A stretch of 64,000 nt of DNA, taken from the NCBI RefSeq assembly GCF_027172205.1, contig NC_070614.1, forward strand, positions 47,246,001-47,310,000. Reading direction: 5' to 3'. Below the pieces are notes generated by a model, which ran no database searches, was not told the DNA's origin, and worked only from the letters and a program-made list of their open reading frames with translations. Positions 21,247 to 32,515 of the stretch are shown here, piece after piece (position 1 is the first letter of the stretch; each line of letters starts with the position of its first letter). The position numbers were made by a program, and so were the translations under genes. Origin of the DNA: Podarcis raffonei. Lineage: Eukaryota > Chordata > Lepidosauria > Squamata > Lacertidae.

Positions 21247-21617
21247 TTGGATGCCAATGGCGTCCGGGGGTCCGGCACACTTCTCTGCGCGGCTCTGACC
21301 CTTCCCAAAGACCTTTGACTCCAGCAGCAAGTAAACACAGCGGAAGCAGAAGCAGGAACGTTCTGTCGTGTGGTAATAACTCAGGCTGAAACGCAGCAGT
21401 CTCCTTATCTTTAAAGTCTTTATTCCTTAGCAAAACACAATAGCTATAAATTTCCTGGCGACAGAGCGCACATGGCTGCTTGCTCTCTCCTCGGAGCAAA
21501 CACGCACACTGAGAGACGCAGTAAAACCCTCCCTTCAGTGTTCTAAAACACGCCTCAAAATGTGAGACGTCATCACTCAGAACTCTTAACCCTGTAAGTT
21601 CTGAGCCTCTCTCCATA
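21247..21617 (-). repeat. LTR of copia-type copy 2 (5' side of element)
   Basis: Practically identical to 18070-18440; next to the GTTTAT target copy at 21618. Confidence 0.85.
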
Positions 21618-21740
21618 GTTTATGTGCATGCGTGCAGGCATACCACAGTCAAGTTGGTGGAGCTGATCAGATTACTCATGTCCACACACTTACCTCTCCA
21701 TTGTGGTGAGGAGAAGAATTACATTAGGAAAACATATGGT

Positions 21741-23883
21741 GCAATCTATTCTGAACAAAAAGCAAAACTAATTGTAAATAACGTGGTTACTGAAGAAATT
21801 GCTATTGAAAAAGGGACACGACAGGGGTGCCCAATATCCCCATTACTTTTCATAACTGTTCTGGAGGTGTTATTAAATATGATTAGAGGGGACCAGCTGG
21901 TAAAAGGGATTCAGGTCGGAGCTAAACAATATAAGTTGAAAGCGTTCGCAGATGATTTAGTTATCTTTGCAAGAGCCAGACACTAGTACTAAAAGAGTTT
22001 TGGAGATAATACAAGTTTTTGGTCGAGTAGCAGGTTTCAAACTAAATAAACAAAAAACAAAGGTACTGGGAAAGAATTTAACAGTGGAGGAAAGAGAGAG
22101 GTTTCAGAGCGAAACTGGATTAATGGTAGCAAATAAAGTGAAATATCTAGGGGTTAATTTAACAACTAAGAATGTGAACTTATTTAAAGACAACTATGAG
22201 AAATGCTGGACAGAAATTAAGAAAGATTTGGAAATATGGTCGAACCTGAGACTTTCCTTGTTAGGCCGAATTGCTGTTATTAAGATGAAGGTCTTGCCAA
22301 GAATGTTGTTTTTGTTTCAAACATTGCAGATTGTGAACAGAATGGATTGTTTCAAGAAGTGGCAGAAAGATATATCGAGATTTGTCTGGCAGGGCAAAAA
22401 GCCCAGAATAAAATTTAAGATACTAACTGATGCAAAAGAAAGAGGGGGGTTTGCCCTGCCGGACTTAAAACTGTACTATGAAGCAGCAGCTTTTTGCTGG
22501 CTGAAAGACTGGCTACTTCTTGAGAACACAGACATTTTGGACTTAGAAGGGTTTAATAATAGGTTTGGTTGGCATGCATATATATGGTATGACAAGGTAA
22601 AAACTCACAAAGGTTTCAAAAAACATATTGTTAGGAAAGCATTATACAATGTTTGGATTCGTTATAAAGATCTGTTGGAAAATAAAACCCCTAGGTGGCT
22701 GTCACCAATGGAGGCTAAGGAAGTTAAAAAACTTAATATGGAATCTAAATGGCCAAAATATTGGGAAATTATAGAACAAGAAGGTGGAAATGTGAAATTA
22801 CAGAGTTATGAGAAACTGAAGTCTAAAGTAAGAGATTGGCTTCATTATTACCAGATAAATGAAGTATTTAAACAGGACAGGAAAATTGGCTTCCAGGTGG
22901 AAAAGTCAAAGTTAGAAACAGAATTGTTAGAACCCAATACTAAGAATTTGTCAAGAATGTACAACTTGCTGTTGAAATGGAATACACAGGATGAAACGGT
23001 TAAATCAGCTATGATTAAATGGGCACAGGACATTGGACATGATATTATGTTTGCTGACTGGGAACAGTTATGGACCACCGGAATGAAGTTTACGGCATGT
23101 AATGCCCTAAGAGAGAATATTATGAAAATGATTTATAGGTGGTACATGACCCCAGTCAAGCTTGCAAAAATCTACCATGTGCCCAATAATAAATGCTGGA
23201 AATGTAATGAAACTGAAGGTACTTTCTATCACCTTTGGTGGACGTGCCCAAGGATTAAGGCCTTCTGGGAAACGATATATAATGAAATTAAGAAGGTGCT
23301 TAAGTGTACCTTTCACAAAAAACCAGAGGCTTTCCTCCTGGGCATAGTGGGCCAATTGGTGTCAAAGAAAGATAGGACGTTTTTTATGTATGCTACAACA
23401 GCAGCAAGAGTTCTACTAGCAAAGTATTGGAAGACACAAGAACTACCCACGCTGGAAGAGTGGCAGACGAAGGTGATTGAATATATGGGACTAGCAGAGA
23501 TGACGAGCAGAATCCGTGACCAAGGGAAAGAGACGGTGGAGGAAGATTGGAAGAAATTTAAACTTTATCTTAAAAATTCTTGTAAAATTACTGAGTGTTA
23601 AAATGTCATGGGTAAAGCATAGCAGATTTGCAGCGATAAATGATTGGACAAGAGGAGAGAAAAGGGTTAAAGAAAGGAATTAATAAGTAATTCAGACCAG
23701 GGGTTGCTGAAAAAAGTTTAAAACAGGGATGCAGAAAAGGGAGGCATGGGGAAGTCGTCGAAATTGGGTATATGAAAAAATTTATGAAATTATACATGTT
23801 TATATGTTTGTTTGTCAGTGTTTGTTGTTTGTATTGTCTTATATTATATGTGGAAAAACCAATAAAAATCTTATAAAAAAAAA
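21741..23883 (+). mobile_element. L1-type LINE, 5'-truncated, with target duplication
   Basis: Encodes the C-terminal half of an L1 ORF2. RT motifs are GTRQGCPISPLLF and KAFADDLVIFAR (21.74-21.98 kb). A long open frame follows at 21967-23601 with KLNKQKTKVLG, KVKYLGVNLT, WSNLRLSLLGRIAVIKM, and the L1-specific C-terminal knuckle CWKCNETEGTFYHLWWTCP. One frame change lies near 21970, between the FADD box and the rest, so the copy is dead as well as truncated. The tail is AATAAAAATCTTATAAAAAAAAA. A 14-bp target duplication GGAAAACATATGGT lies at 21727-21740 and 23884-23897; the same site is uninterrupted at about 15991. Confidence 0.9.
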
Positions 23884-25123
23884 GGAAAACATATGGTTTG
23901 ACAGGTCTGTTCACCAATTGTGTGTTCTGTGGCATGCTAACAGGTGAATTAACTGAAAGAATAAAAACTTTAAAATATCAAGATCTAATAATTGAAATGG
24001 GTTTTGGGTGCAACTACATATTCAGTGCTGCTTTGCTCTTCCCAACGTTACTAGAAGATACACCCACAAATCTATGCCAAATGTCATTTTGCAAATTAAG
24101 CATCTTGTCAGAACCCAAGGCCCCTGGAACTATATTCCACCTCTTCCTGCTCCCCACAAGAGGGCAGCATGGTGTGAAGAACAGGAAAATGCCATTGGCA
24201 ATGAATGGAATGGCAATGAGTTTCCCCACCCCTGTCCAAAGGCAAATGCTGGTGAGGAGGACTCCTTCTTAATTCACCCAGACATCCTCCATGATTCTCC
24301 TCTATCCTTAGCCACATCCCTTGTGTGCTTAAGACGTCTTGTCAATAAACCCTCACCAAGCACAAGGGAGAGGGTTAGGCGGAATTGGCTCAACTTTGTC
24401 TCTTTCCTTTGCCTATGAAGGCAAAGGGACTCCTTCGAAATGTAGCGCTCTCTTCTAAGTATTTATGCAAAGGAAACTTTTAAATATCTCCCTCCTTGCA
24501 GAGGAAGTTTTTTTAAAACAACAACAACAACAGACTCTTCATGTGATTTCATGGGGGGAGATAATAAGTAACGGTATTGCATTTGGGAGGGTGGTGGGCA
24601 TTCCAGGGGTGGAAGAAGGGAGCACTGGGGTTTGACTATAAAGATGGTAGCTATATCTTACATTTTCTTTTATTTACCTAAAAATTCCTGTTCTGCAGGT
24701 TGCCACAGCAGAACTCCCTCACAGCAATTCTTTTTAACAAGCTGCATTTGAAATTATAATCGCATCACACCAACAGCATCTCTAAAGGTGCATGGCGAAT
24801 GGAGGCTGACATAATGATGATGATGGTGATGGTGATAATCATAAAAAAATGCCAGTCCCTTGAACTTTCCAACACAACCAGTAGTTTTAAAGTATAAAAG
24901 AAAAATCCATCCCCAGTACATTGATCTTTTCCAAACCTTCCTTGAACCCCAACATCTTATATTGAATTTTGCATTCCATCTATGCCCCCTCCATTAGAAC
25001 CCCACTCTGTCTACATTTGCCTGTGTGTGTTTGTGTGTGCAGGGGACAAAGAGGAAGCCAGGAGCAAAACCTGATCCCCCATACCGCTTTACTCTGCCCC
25101 ATGTGCCTCACGGGGGAGGTCTC
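23884..25123. other. Flank between the L1 and A4
   Basis: No gene. 23898-24480 continues the unit flank interrupted by the L1 and matches 16010-16490. 24640-25120 is the upstream region of a family A V gene. Confidence 0.55.
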
Positions 25124-25181
25124 ATGTAAATGCCACCAGGAAGCTGGGAGTGGTTTCGGATGAAAAGCCCTGAATATAAAA
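25124..25181 (+). promoter_or_regulatory. V promoter: octamer variant and TATA box
   Basis: ATGTAAAT 25124-25131 and TATAAAA 25175-25181. Confidence 0.75.
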
Positions 25182-25249
25182 TCTTCACTTGCTTCCCAGC
25201 CCCGAGTCCCCTCTTTCCTGCATCTCTAGCACATTCATTCATCAACATT

Positions 25250-25697
25250 ATGGAGTTCTTGTTGCTCTTGTTTTGTTTGGTGGCTTTTTCTAAAGGTAAG
25301 GGAAGATCTGCAATATTAATTTAATTTATGTGGTGATTGGATGTTGTTTAATTATTTATTGCTCTCTTTTCTCTTTCCAAGGGGTCTCCTCAGACATTCA
25401 GCTTGTATCATCTGGACCAGGAATAGTGAGACCAGGAGAGAATCTCAACCTGCTTTGTAAAGTCACAGGTTTCTCCATCTCTACTGAGTACTATGCGTGG
25501 GATTGGATCCGTCAAGCTCCTGGGAAAGGTTTGGAATGGATTGCAGGGATATACCCCTATGATGGAGACACAGCATATGCCCCTTCTCTGAAGAGCCGAG
25601 CAAGCATTTTTTCAGATACCTCAAAAAACGAGTATTCCCTCCAGCTGAACTCCCTGACAGCTGCAGACTCCGCTGTGTATTTCTGTACCCGAAGAGA
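25250..25697 (+). CDS. IGHV: IGHV segment A4 (family A), intact
   Basis: Leader exon 25250-25295 ([16 protein letters not shown]) and V exon 25382-25697 after TTTCCAAG. FR1 [22 protein letters not shown]1 [11 protein letters not shown]2 [18 protein letters not shown]2 [15 protein letters not shown]3 [17 protein letters not shown]. It ends [10 protein letters not shown], with Thr where the others have Ala after the second cysteine. Open throughout. CDR1 and CDR2 match A1, 22 kb away, better than the nearer A2 and A3, which suggests unit duplication out of order or gene conversion. Confidence 0.9.
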
Positions 25698-25736
25698 CAC
25701 AGTGAGACAAAGCCTATTGGGCCCTTTTCAAAAAGT
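25698..25736 (+). other. V recombination signal (23-RSS)
   Basis: Heptamer CACAGTG 25698-25704, 23-bp spacer, nonamer TCAAAAAGT 25728-25736. Confidence 0.85.
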
Positions 25737-26308
25737 AGAAGTCCTGCTTCTATAAACAAATACACTGTGAAAGTTTTGACAGAGCAATTCTACAGTACTT
25801 TCCACAAATGATGCAGAACAACATCCAAACTGCCAGTCTTTTCAATCTGTAACTTAATCCAGAAATGATTATACTGATAAAAAAACCTACAAATACACAA
25901 TGGAAGTAGACTAATGTGGATCAGCACAACGCTGTACCAAATGACTTTGCTGCAACATTTTCTCCTACCACCTAAAATCAATATCCTGTTTTGTAAATAC
26001 ACTAAAAGCTACACCACACCAACAAATCTATGCCAAATGCCATTTTGCAAATTAATCTTCCAGTCAGAAACCAAGATCCCTATTCCACCTCTTCCTGCTG
26101 CCCACAAAGGGGCAGTCATGGTGTGAAGAACAGAAAATTCTAACTGCAATGACTGGAATGGCAATGGGTTTCCCCACCCCTGTCCAAAGGCAAGTGCTGG
26201 TGAAGAGGACTTCCTCACCAGCATGTTGCTCTCTGTTCATGTTTTTTTGGACGTTAGGGTCTTTTTAGGGCTCATGTGTGTGCACTTGCGTAAAGTGAGG
26301 TCATATGA
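25737..26308. other. 3' flank of A4
   Basis: No gene. Matches the flank after A3 to about 26000, then shared unit flank with the CACAAAGGGGCAGTCATGG landmark. Confidence 0.5.
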
Positions 26309-27560
26309 TGTTTTCTTTATGTAGTGCATATACTTTATTTAGTTGCCGTAAAGCATTTTACATGGCCTCTGGGTGTGGAAATTTCTTCATTGGGAGAAAG
26401 GATGGAGTCGGGACACCTTCACACACAACTCTCTGCACACAAGTCTCTGCCTATCAAAACACACAAACATTGTAAATATATTAGATAGATGATAGATAGA
26501 TATATAGATAGATGATGATAGAGATAGATGATAGATGATAGATAGATAGATAGATAGATAGATGATAGATAGGTAAATAGATAGATAGAATCTCTCTCCT
26601 TCTGCAAGTGGATTTATACAATCAAAAGAAATGCATCTGGTGAGACTGAAATGTATAGAGCATGCTTAGTAGACAGAGGTTACAGTGAGAAGCACTGGAG
26701 GAGGAAGAGGTGTGCAGAGGAGCGCACCACCCCTGGCAGCGCAATCCTGGTGGGGTACCATCGCGGCTGGTCCCCCCTGCAGGTGGCACGCCCCACACCA
26801 GGACATGTGCCACGCCCCTGTAGGCGGCGCGGTCTCCCCCTGGGATGCCCCCAGCCCCTCTCCCGCCTGCTCTCCGCCCCCTGGTTCCAGAGCATGAAGC
26901 TCCATCAATGGTGAGAAGTTTGGTAAAACAAGGTTTAATGGCATTGCATTATTGTGACCAAGGTATGATCATTGCTGATTTGTTTTTAAAACTCTTTGAG
27001 TATTGATAAACAAAATTTTTTGTAAGGCAATTGCGAATGAATGAAAATAAAAAAATCAGGATGATCAAATGGTCTAAAGGAGAATTTGGCTTCACTGGAA
27101 GGAAAACCCATTAATCCTATACCAAATGTCAATTGGCACATTAAGCGTCTAGTCAGAAAAGCAGACCTCTTCCCCCTCTTGTTTCTCACAAGGGGGTAAT
27201 CATGGTGCAAAGATGAGGAAACGCCCCATCTGCCATGATTGAAATAAAATGCTGCTCGAAGTACGGTTGGTGATTTCATCTGTAAAGCATTTACTTTCTC
27301 AGATGTTTCCTGGTCAACCAACTTTCTATGAGCCCCCTGAGACTTTGAGTCCCTGAGAAACTATCAAGCAATTATCTCTGTGCCCTTAGCCCATAGGCAA
27401 CAGTTTCTGGGGAAGGAATCCATGGCACAATCTTCTTTTCTACAAATATGAATGGCCTATAGATTGTGGGCATGTGTAAACAAAATATTTGTAGTACAGC
27501 AGAGCTTCCAACTGTCCTACTTTGAGCAGAACATCCCAGGTCTACAGAAGTCGCCCTGGC
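26309..27560. repeat. Segmental duplication, copy 2 (partner 690-2120)
   Basis: Direct repeat of the block near the left edge. It lacks the MITE and keeps about 230 bp (26935-27155) that copy 1 lacks. Contains the GATA tract (26480-26590) and GC-rich module copy 2 (26691-26915). No gene. Confidence 0.7.
26691..26915. repeat. GC-rich interspersed module, copy 2
   Basis: Same insertion as 1387-1620, carried along by the segmental duplication; ends CCAGAGCATGAAGCTCCATCA. Confidence 0.65.
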
Positions 27561-28251
27561 TTCTGTTTAAATGTCGCACTTCCTCAGCTACCACCACAGT
27601 CAGGTCAAAGTCTCCTCCACAGCCGCTGTGACAAGTCATGACGGCTGACTTACTTAACGTTTTAACTATTTATTTGTCCTTTTGCATTGTATTTTAATCT
27701 TGTGAACCCTCCTGAGATTTAATGATGAAGAGTGATATATAAGTATAATAAAATCATCATCATCATCTCTCTCCAACTTCATTTCTTCACATTATTGCAG
27801 CTTGATTCTTCCCACAAGCATGTTCAGGAATTGCACACTATCTTCTACAAAGTGTTTGGTGTGCTCTGAGTGAAAGAGGGCTTGCCCACACTACTCTTAT
27901 TCCTGTGTTTTCTTTTCTCCCATCACTTTCTCCAGGAATAGCCGTGGTTCAACACTGAATAGGAACAAAAATCAACCTGGTTTTCTGTGGATTGAAATTT
28001 GTTCTGGTTCAGCAGAACCAGGGAAAAGCAACTGAACATAAGAACATCCTGGACCCACAGGACAAAGGGAAGTGTTGATGAGCCCAGAGTTTCCATGTTG
28101 CTTGTGCATTCTGAGAGGGACACATGTCCACAGATGTAAAGAGCTCTGCAAATGTCAAATAGTGTCAAAGAGACAGATTTTTGCAAAGTCCAGATGTGCC
28201 TCTAGTCATACATTGCCCAAAGTCTCTGTTGGTGCTTTTATCTTGATGGGT
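27561..28251. other. 5' flank of B2
   Basis: No gene. 27560-27860 matches 310-690. About 28030-28250 is the family B upstream region (CTCTGTTGGTGCTTTTATC text). Confidence 0.5.
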
Positions 28252-28284
28252 ATGCAAATTTTCAGCGAAAGCTTCCCCTTTAAA
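28252..28284 (+). promoter_or_regulatory. V promoter octamer of B2
   Basis: Perfect ATGCAAAT at 28252-28259; TTTAAA at 28279-28284 may act as the TATA box. Confidence 0.7.
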
Positions 28285-28360
28285 GCAGTCACACAGCCTG
28301 CCTTCCTCTGCATATTTGGGACCAAATTTTGCTCAACACTCACAGGTTTAGACAAGTAAA

Positions 28361-29162
28361 ATGATAGTTTTGCTTCAACTAGTTTTCCTTTCAGTAGCTT
28401 TGGGAGGTAAATCCATCCTTTCAGTTAAAGATGGTTGGGGAACTCTGGGAGTTAACAACATGCAGTAGAATATTCAAAATGCCTTTCTTTCTAGGTGTCC
28501 AATCGGAGGTCCGGCTGGTGGAGTCTGGAGGAGACATGAAAAGGCCTGGGGAGTAATAATAATAATAATAATAATAATAATTTATTATTTATACCCCGCC
28601 CATCTGGCTGGGCCTCCCCAGCCACTCTGGGCGGCTTCCATAAAAACCAAAAATACAGTAAAATATCACACGTTAAAAACTTCCCTGAACAGGGCTGCCT
28701 TAAGATGTCTTCTGAATGTCAGGTAGTTGTTTATCGCTTTGACATCTGCTGGAAGGGCGTTCCACAGGGCGGGCGCCACTACCGAGAAGGCCCTCTGCCT
28801 GGTTCCCTGTAGCTTTGCTTCTCGCAATGAGGGAACCGCCAGAAGGCCCTCGGCGCTGGACCTCAGCGTCCGGGCAGAATGATGGGGGTGGAGACGCTCC
28901 TTCAGGTATACCGGACCGAGTCCCTCCGCCTCTCCTGTCGAGCCTCTGGATTGTCAAGCTCTAACATGAACTGGGTGAGACAGGCTCCTGGGAAGGGTCT
29001 GGAATGGGTGGCCTACATAGCAGACAATTCAGCTACAATTCTCTACTTGGATAAAGTGAAGGGAAGATTCACCATCTCCAGGGACAATTCCAACAGCCTC
29101 CTCTATCTGCAAATGAACAGCCTTAAATCGGAAGACACGGCTGTGTATTACTGTGCAAGAGA
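28361..29162 (+). pseudogene. IGHV segment B2, split by an L2-type LINE
   Basis: Leader exon 28361-28406 (MIVLLQLVFLSVALGG) with a good GTAAAT donor. The V exon starts at 28495 (EVRLVESGGDMKRPGE), is cut after codon Glu at 28553 by 367 bp of LINE (28554-28920), and resumes at 28921 with [10 protein letters not shown]. It then continues open through [34 protein letters not shown] and AVYYCARD to 29162. The RSS is perfect: CACAGTG 29163-29169, 23-bp spacer, ACAAAAACC 29193-29201. Outside the insertion there is no defect, so it was probably a working gene until the LINE landed. CDR1 is short (GLSSSNMN). It could still recombine, but the insert (with a TAA at once) blocks a V protein. Confidence 0.9.
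28554..28920 (-). mobile_element. L2/CR1-type LINE 3' end inside a V exon
   Basis: Minus-strand LINE: ATT tail (AAT repeats at 28554-28581 on +), then the same 3' sequence as 9811-10195, with only about half a dozen differences in 367 bp. It is 5'-truncated at GGACCGAG, where the LINE and the target share GAG, so the junction shows microhomology and no longer target duplication is seen. Confidence 0.88.
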
Positions 29163-29201
29163 CACAGTGAGAGGAAGTGAATCTGAAGCCAGACAAAAAC
29201 C
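29163..29201 (+). other. V recombination signal (23-RSS) of B2
   Basis: Heptamer CACAGTG and consensus nonamer ACAAAAACC, 23-bp spacer. Confidence 0.88.
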
Positions 29202-30085
29202 CTCCTTTAATCAAAACAGAAGAGTTGCATTCCCTCCAACATTTCAAATGAAAATAGGGACATTCTATTAGCTGTCAGAGACCAAAGAAACCTGTTAGAA
29301 TAATTTAGACCGATAGTCTGCCCATTCAAACAGAGACAGCCAGCTAGTCATGCAGCTGTACACCTGGGGCTCTCCCCAGGCAAATTATAATAATTTATTA
29401 GTGTTATTATTATGAATTTGTCAGTTCCTTTATCTTGCCCAGGGCATTCCAATCAGACTTACAACCAAAGAAAATAAACCCCACATAGATATGTTAAAAC
29501 CAAGAGGAAAGAAGAATACATTAAAAACAACTCACCCACTTCTAAGAGACCACAAATAGTTATAGGCCAAAGGCCTGGTTATAGAGGAAAGTTTTTGCCT
29601 GGTGCCTACAGATGTATAATGATGGTTCCAGGCAATCCTCACTGGGGAGAGCATTCCACAAACAGGGATACATTTGAGAAATGGCTCCTTCTCATTTTGC
29701 CACCCTTCAGACCTCTTGTGGAGGAGAACCATAAAAAACAGCCTCAAATTATGATCTCAGGTTCCGGATCAGATCTACAAATATATTTTTTTTAAATGTG
29801 ATTCAGTTCTCTTTTTCATTTACTCCAAGGGCCATCAAACATTCTGTACTGGGCACTACACACACACACACCACAACCAGCTGCATGCCACAACTTGATC
29901 TATTGGCTACACTAAAGAGCTTCTTTGAAACCAAATTTCCATTGGGGAGAGAGGATACTATCAGAAATGTATTCACCCTCTTGGGCGGGCGTCATTGTGG
30001 GCTGGCATTCTCCTGCATGCCAGGATCTGACTTGGGATTCCCAGGCATCAAAGGAAGGCTCTCGGCCAAACTTGTTGCTGTAGTA
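29202..30085. repeat. 3' flank of B2, partner of the inverted copy at 3990-5113
   Basis: No gene. An L2-like LINE fragment lies at about 29560-29770 (minus sense) with the GGGGAGAGCATTCCAC text, and an ACACACACCACAACC region near 29865. Confidence 0.6.
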
Positions 30086-30720
30086 ATTTGCCCTGTCCAC
30101 TTGCCTAATCAAGTGAATCGGGAGAAAGCATGGGCAACCAAGTTAAAGCTCGTTCCTCCAGTAAATAACTGGAGGCCCATGGCGTGTTCTGCAGCCACTT
30201 TTTGTTGGATCCCCACCCACCCACATTACATATTGCTATTGTATGTTGTTCTGCTCCACCTTGCTATAGCATAGACGATCACCGTATTAGGGACCAGGTT
30301 GAAATTTTCCCACTCAGCCCTCTGCCTTTTGCCATCCTCATTGCAAATGTCACAACTTTGACAGTTTAGGCATTGGATAGGCAAAGTCGTGTTCGGAGGG
30401 GAGGTTGTAGCCTCTGCCTTCGAAATGGAGTATCCTGTTAAAGGGATCGTGGGGAGATACTTCTGTTGGGATGCCCAGGCAGGGGTGAGGAACCACAGCA
30501 CTCCTCAGGTGCAATCCAGTGGAGGAGATAGCCCTTTATTGACTCCCTCATTTCTTGTTACCCCTAAAACACAAGTTCTTTTGCCAGAAAGGGCAGGGAT
30601 ATACCCAATATCTATGCCAAACTTTTGTTGTCAATAAAGTTGTGGCCTGATTTCACCCAAGTATTGGTTGTTGTGTATCTTATTCTTGGTATTGTGGAGG
30701 ACCAAAGAATAGGGAGGATG
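30086..30720. other. Unclassified, possibly repeat-derived segment
   Basis: Absent from the paralogous inverted unit, so likely an insertion. Contains GGAGGCCCATGGCGTGTT near 30170 and ends with a polyadenylation-like CAATAAAGTTGTGGCC at 30633. I cannot assign a family; no gene is supported. Confidence 0.35.
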
Positions 30721-31308
30721 CCTTGACAAACCAATAGTGAATGTTACTGAACCTGCATATATATGCACTCATGAGCTCCATGTTAGTGACACCCCCCCCC
30801 ATGTAAACACAGCTTTTATATTTCTCATTTATATATTACAAATACAGGATTCCCTGTGCTTTGAGGGGAGCAAGAACAAGGAGCTGTGGGAATGTTATGT
30901 CATGTGCTCTACTATTCAACATTAAGACGGGATTCTTATACGTATGAGAGAGAGCATTCCACAGACATTTCATTTCTTTGCTGAGCTGTGATTTACAGTG
31001 TTACTTCATATTTAATTTAAATTTTCTTCTACTTCATTTGACCATATCCTTCCAGCCCAATTCCTCTCCATATTTATGGTAAGAAATTTTTCCCCACCTT
31101 CAACGGTACATATACTGGCATGCTGAAAGTGATGGAATTTCTGAAAACTTGTGTTGCTTCCCCTCCCTGAGAGTTATACATCAAAGCATCACTGTAAAGA
31201 CCTGTACCAACTGTGCAGCAGCAAAGAAGGAGATTTCTGACAATGTGCGGACATGACTCTAGTCCCTCACTGCCCAGAGTCTCTGTTGGTGCTTTTATAC
31301 CGATGGGT
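30721..31308. other. 5' flank of B3
   Basis: No gene. 30730-31010 matches the flank at 13330-13640 downstream of B1 (ACCTGCATATATATGCA and CCCCATGTAAACACAGC text). Confidence 0.5.
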
Positions 31309-31341
31309 ATGTAAATCTTCAGAGAGAGCTTCCTCTTTAAA
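31309..31341 (+). promoter_or_regulatory. V promoter octamer variant of B3
   Basis: ATGTAAAT at 31309-31316, one base from the consensus; TTTAAA at 31336-31341. Confidence 0.7.
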
Positions 31342-31419
31342 GCAGTCAGAGAACCTCCCTTCCCATGCACATGTGGGAACGCTTCTTGCTTAACTCTCTC
31401 AAAGAATCAGACCAGGAAA

Positions 31420-31860
31420 ATGATAGTTTTCCTTCAACTGGTTTTCTTTTCAGCAGCTTTTGAAGGTAAATTCATTCTTCCAGTTAAAGAAAGCTGGTAC
31501 ATTCTAGGTGTTCATAACATGGATCTGGTCTCTCAATATGCCTTTCTTTCTAGGTGTCCATTCGGAGGTCCAGCTGGTTGAGACTGGGGGAGATGTGAAA
31601 AGGCCTGGGGAGTCCCTCCACCTCTCCTGTCAAGCCTCCGGGTTCACCTTCAGCAGCTACTCCATGGCGTGGGTGAGGCAGGCTCCTGGAAAGGGCCTGG
31701 AATGGGTAGCCTACATATATCCTCAATCTGATTACATTTACTATTTGGATAAAGTCAAGGGACGATTCACCATCTCCAGGGACAATTCCAACAGCCTCCT
31801 CTATCTGCAAATGAACAGCCTTAAATTGGAAGACACGGCTGTGTATTACTGTGCAAGAGA
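31420..31860 (+). CDS. IGHV: IGHV segment B3 (family B), intact
   Basis: Leader exon 31420-31465 ([22 protein letters not shown] donor) and V exon 31554-31860 after TTTCTAG. FR1 [35 protein letters not shown]2 [17 protein letters not shown]2 [13 protein letters not shown]3 [20 protein letters not shown], end [10 protein letters not shown]. No defect seen. It has the canonical clan III layout and, with B1, is one of the two usable family B genes. The RSS is a full consensus. It is the rightmost intact gene before the V2R block. Confidence 0.92.
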
Positions 31861-31899
31861 CACAGTGAGAGGAAGTGAATCTGAAGCCAGACAAAAACC
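31861..31899 (+). other. V recombination signal (23-RSS)
   Basis: Heptamer CACAGTG 31861-31867, 23-bp spacer, consensus nonamer ACAAAAACC 31891-31899. Confidence 0.9.
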
Positions 31900-32474
31900 C
31901 TCCTTTTCACATGGCTGCTCTCAATTACAATCTTGAGGAACAAGCATTGCAACTTATAGTTTAAAGGAATATTTTCATGTCCCCTTTTGCACATCAACAT
32001 TCACCATCCCATTTTACAATGAGACCCCAAAACACATTCCAGGTAATGGTTTTGCACAGGTTCAAGCAGCACTCAGAGGCTCCAGCTATTTTCACTATAC
32101 TTCACATTGCTCTTCCTTGCAGCACTCAGGTTGACACTGGACCAGGGAAAGGGTGAGATATCCATTGCTTGACAGTGTTTGAGAGGGGCGAGCATAACTC
32201 TTAAAAATATAGAAATCTTGATCCTTACTTCAAGACCTTCCTATATATGGTTATATTCTTGTTTCTATCACTGTTTGTCATGGGCAATGTAACACGTGAT
32301 GCTCACTCTGTACATTTCTATGGAAGTTAAGGCCTTTTTATGTTTAATTTAACATATTGGGTTGAGATCACTTTCTACATGTGCGCACATGCCTGTGTTG
32401 AGATCGCATGATAAGTATGTAGTGTGCATATATCTATCTATCATCTATCTATCTAGCTATCTATCCATCTATCT

Positions 32475-32515
<41 letters not shown>

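Larger units (their letters stand above)
18070..21617 (-). mobile_element. Ty1/copia-type LTR retroelement fossil, copy 2
   Basis: Minus-strand element with LTRs of 371 bp at 18070-18440 and 21247-21617, and GTTTAT target copies at 18064-18069 and 21618-21623. A GAGAGGGGG purine tract sits next to the 18.4-kb LTR. Recognisable parts, in reading order from the right: a gag-like start with PFDKVDGSKPWAAW (near 20.95 kb), a zinc knuckle CFVCASAQHLRRSC, a protease-like VVDSAANAHLV, the pre-integrase HKRMSHGSCEDV, an integrase core (HADLSDMP, TDDYTRNAW), and an acidic tail with PSSPV. It is a different family from copy 1. The LTRs differ at about one position, so the insertion is very recent. The copy is broken, with few breaks. 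The empty site is seen at about 3960. Confidence 0.85.
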
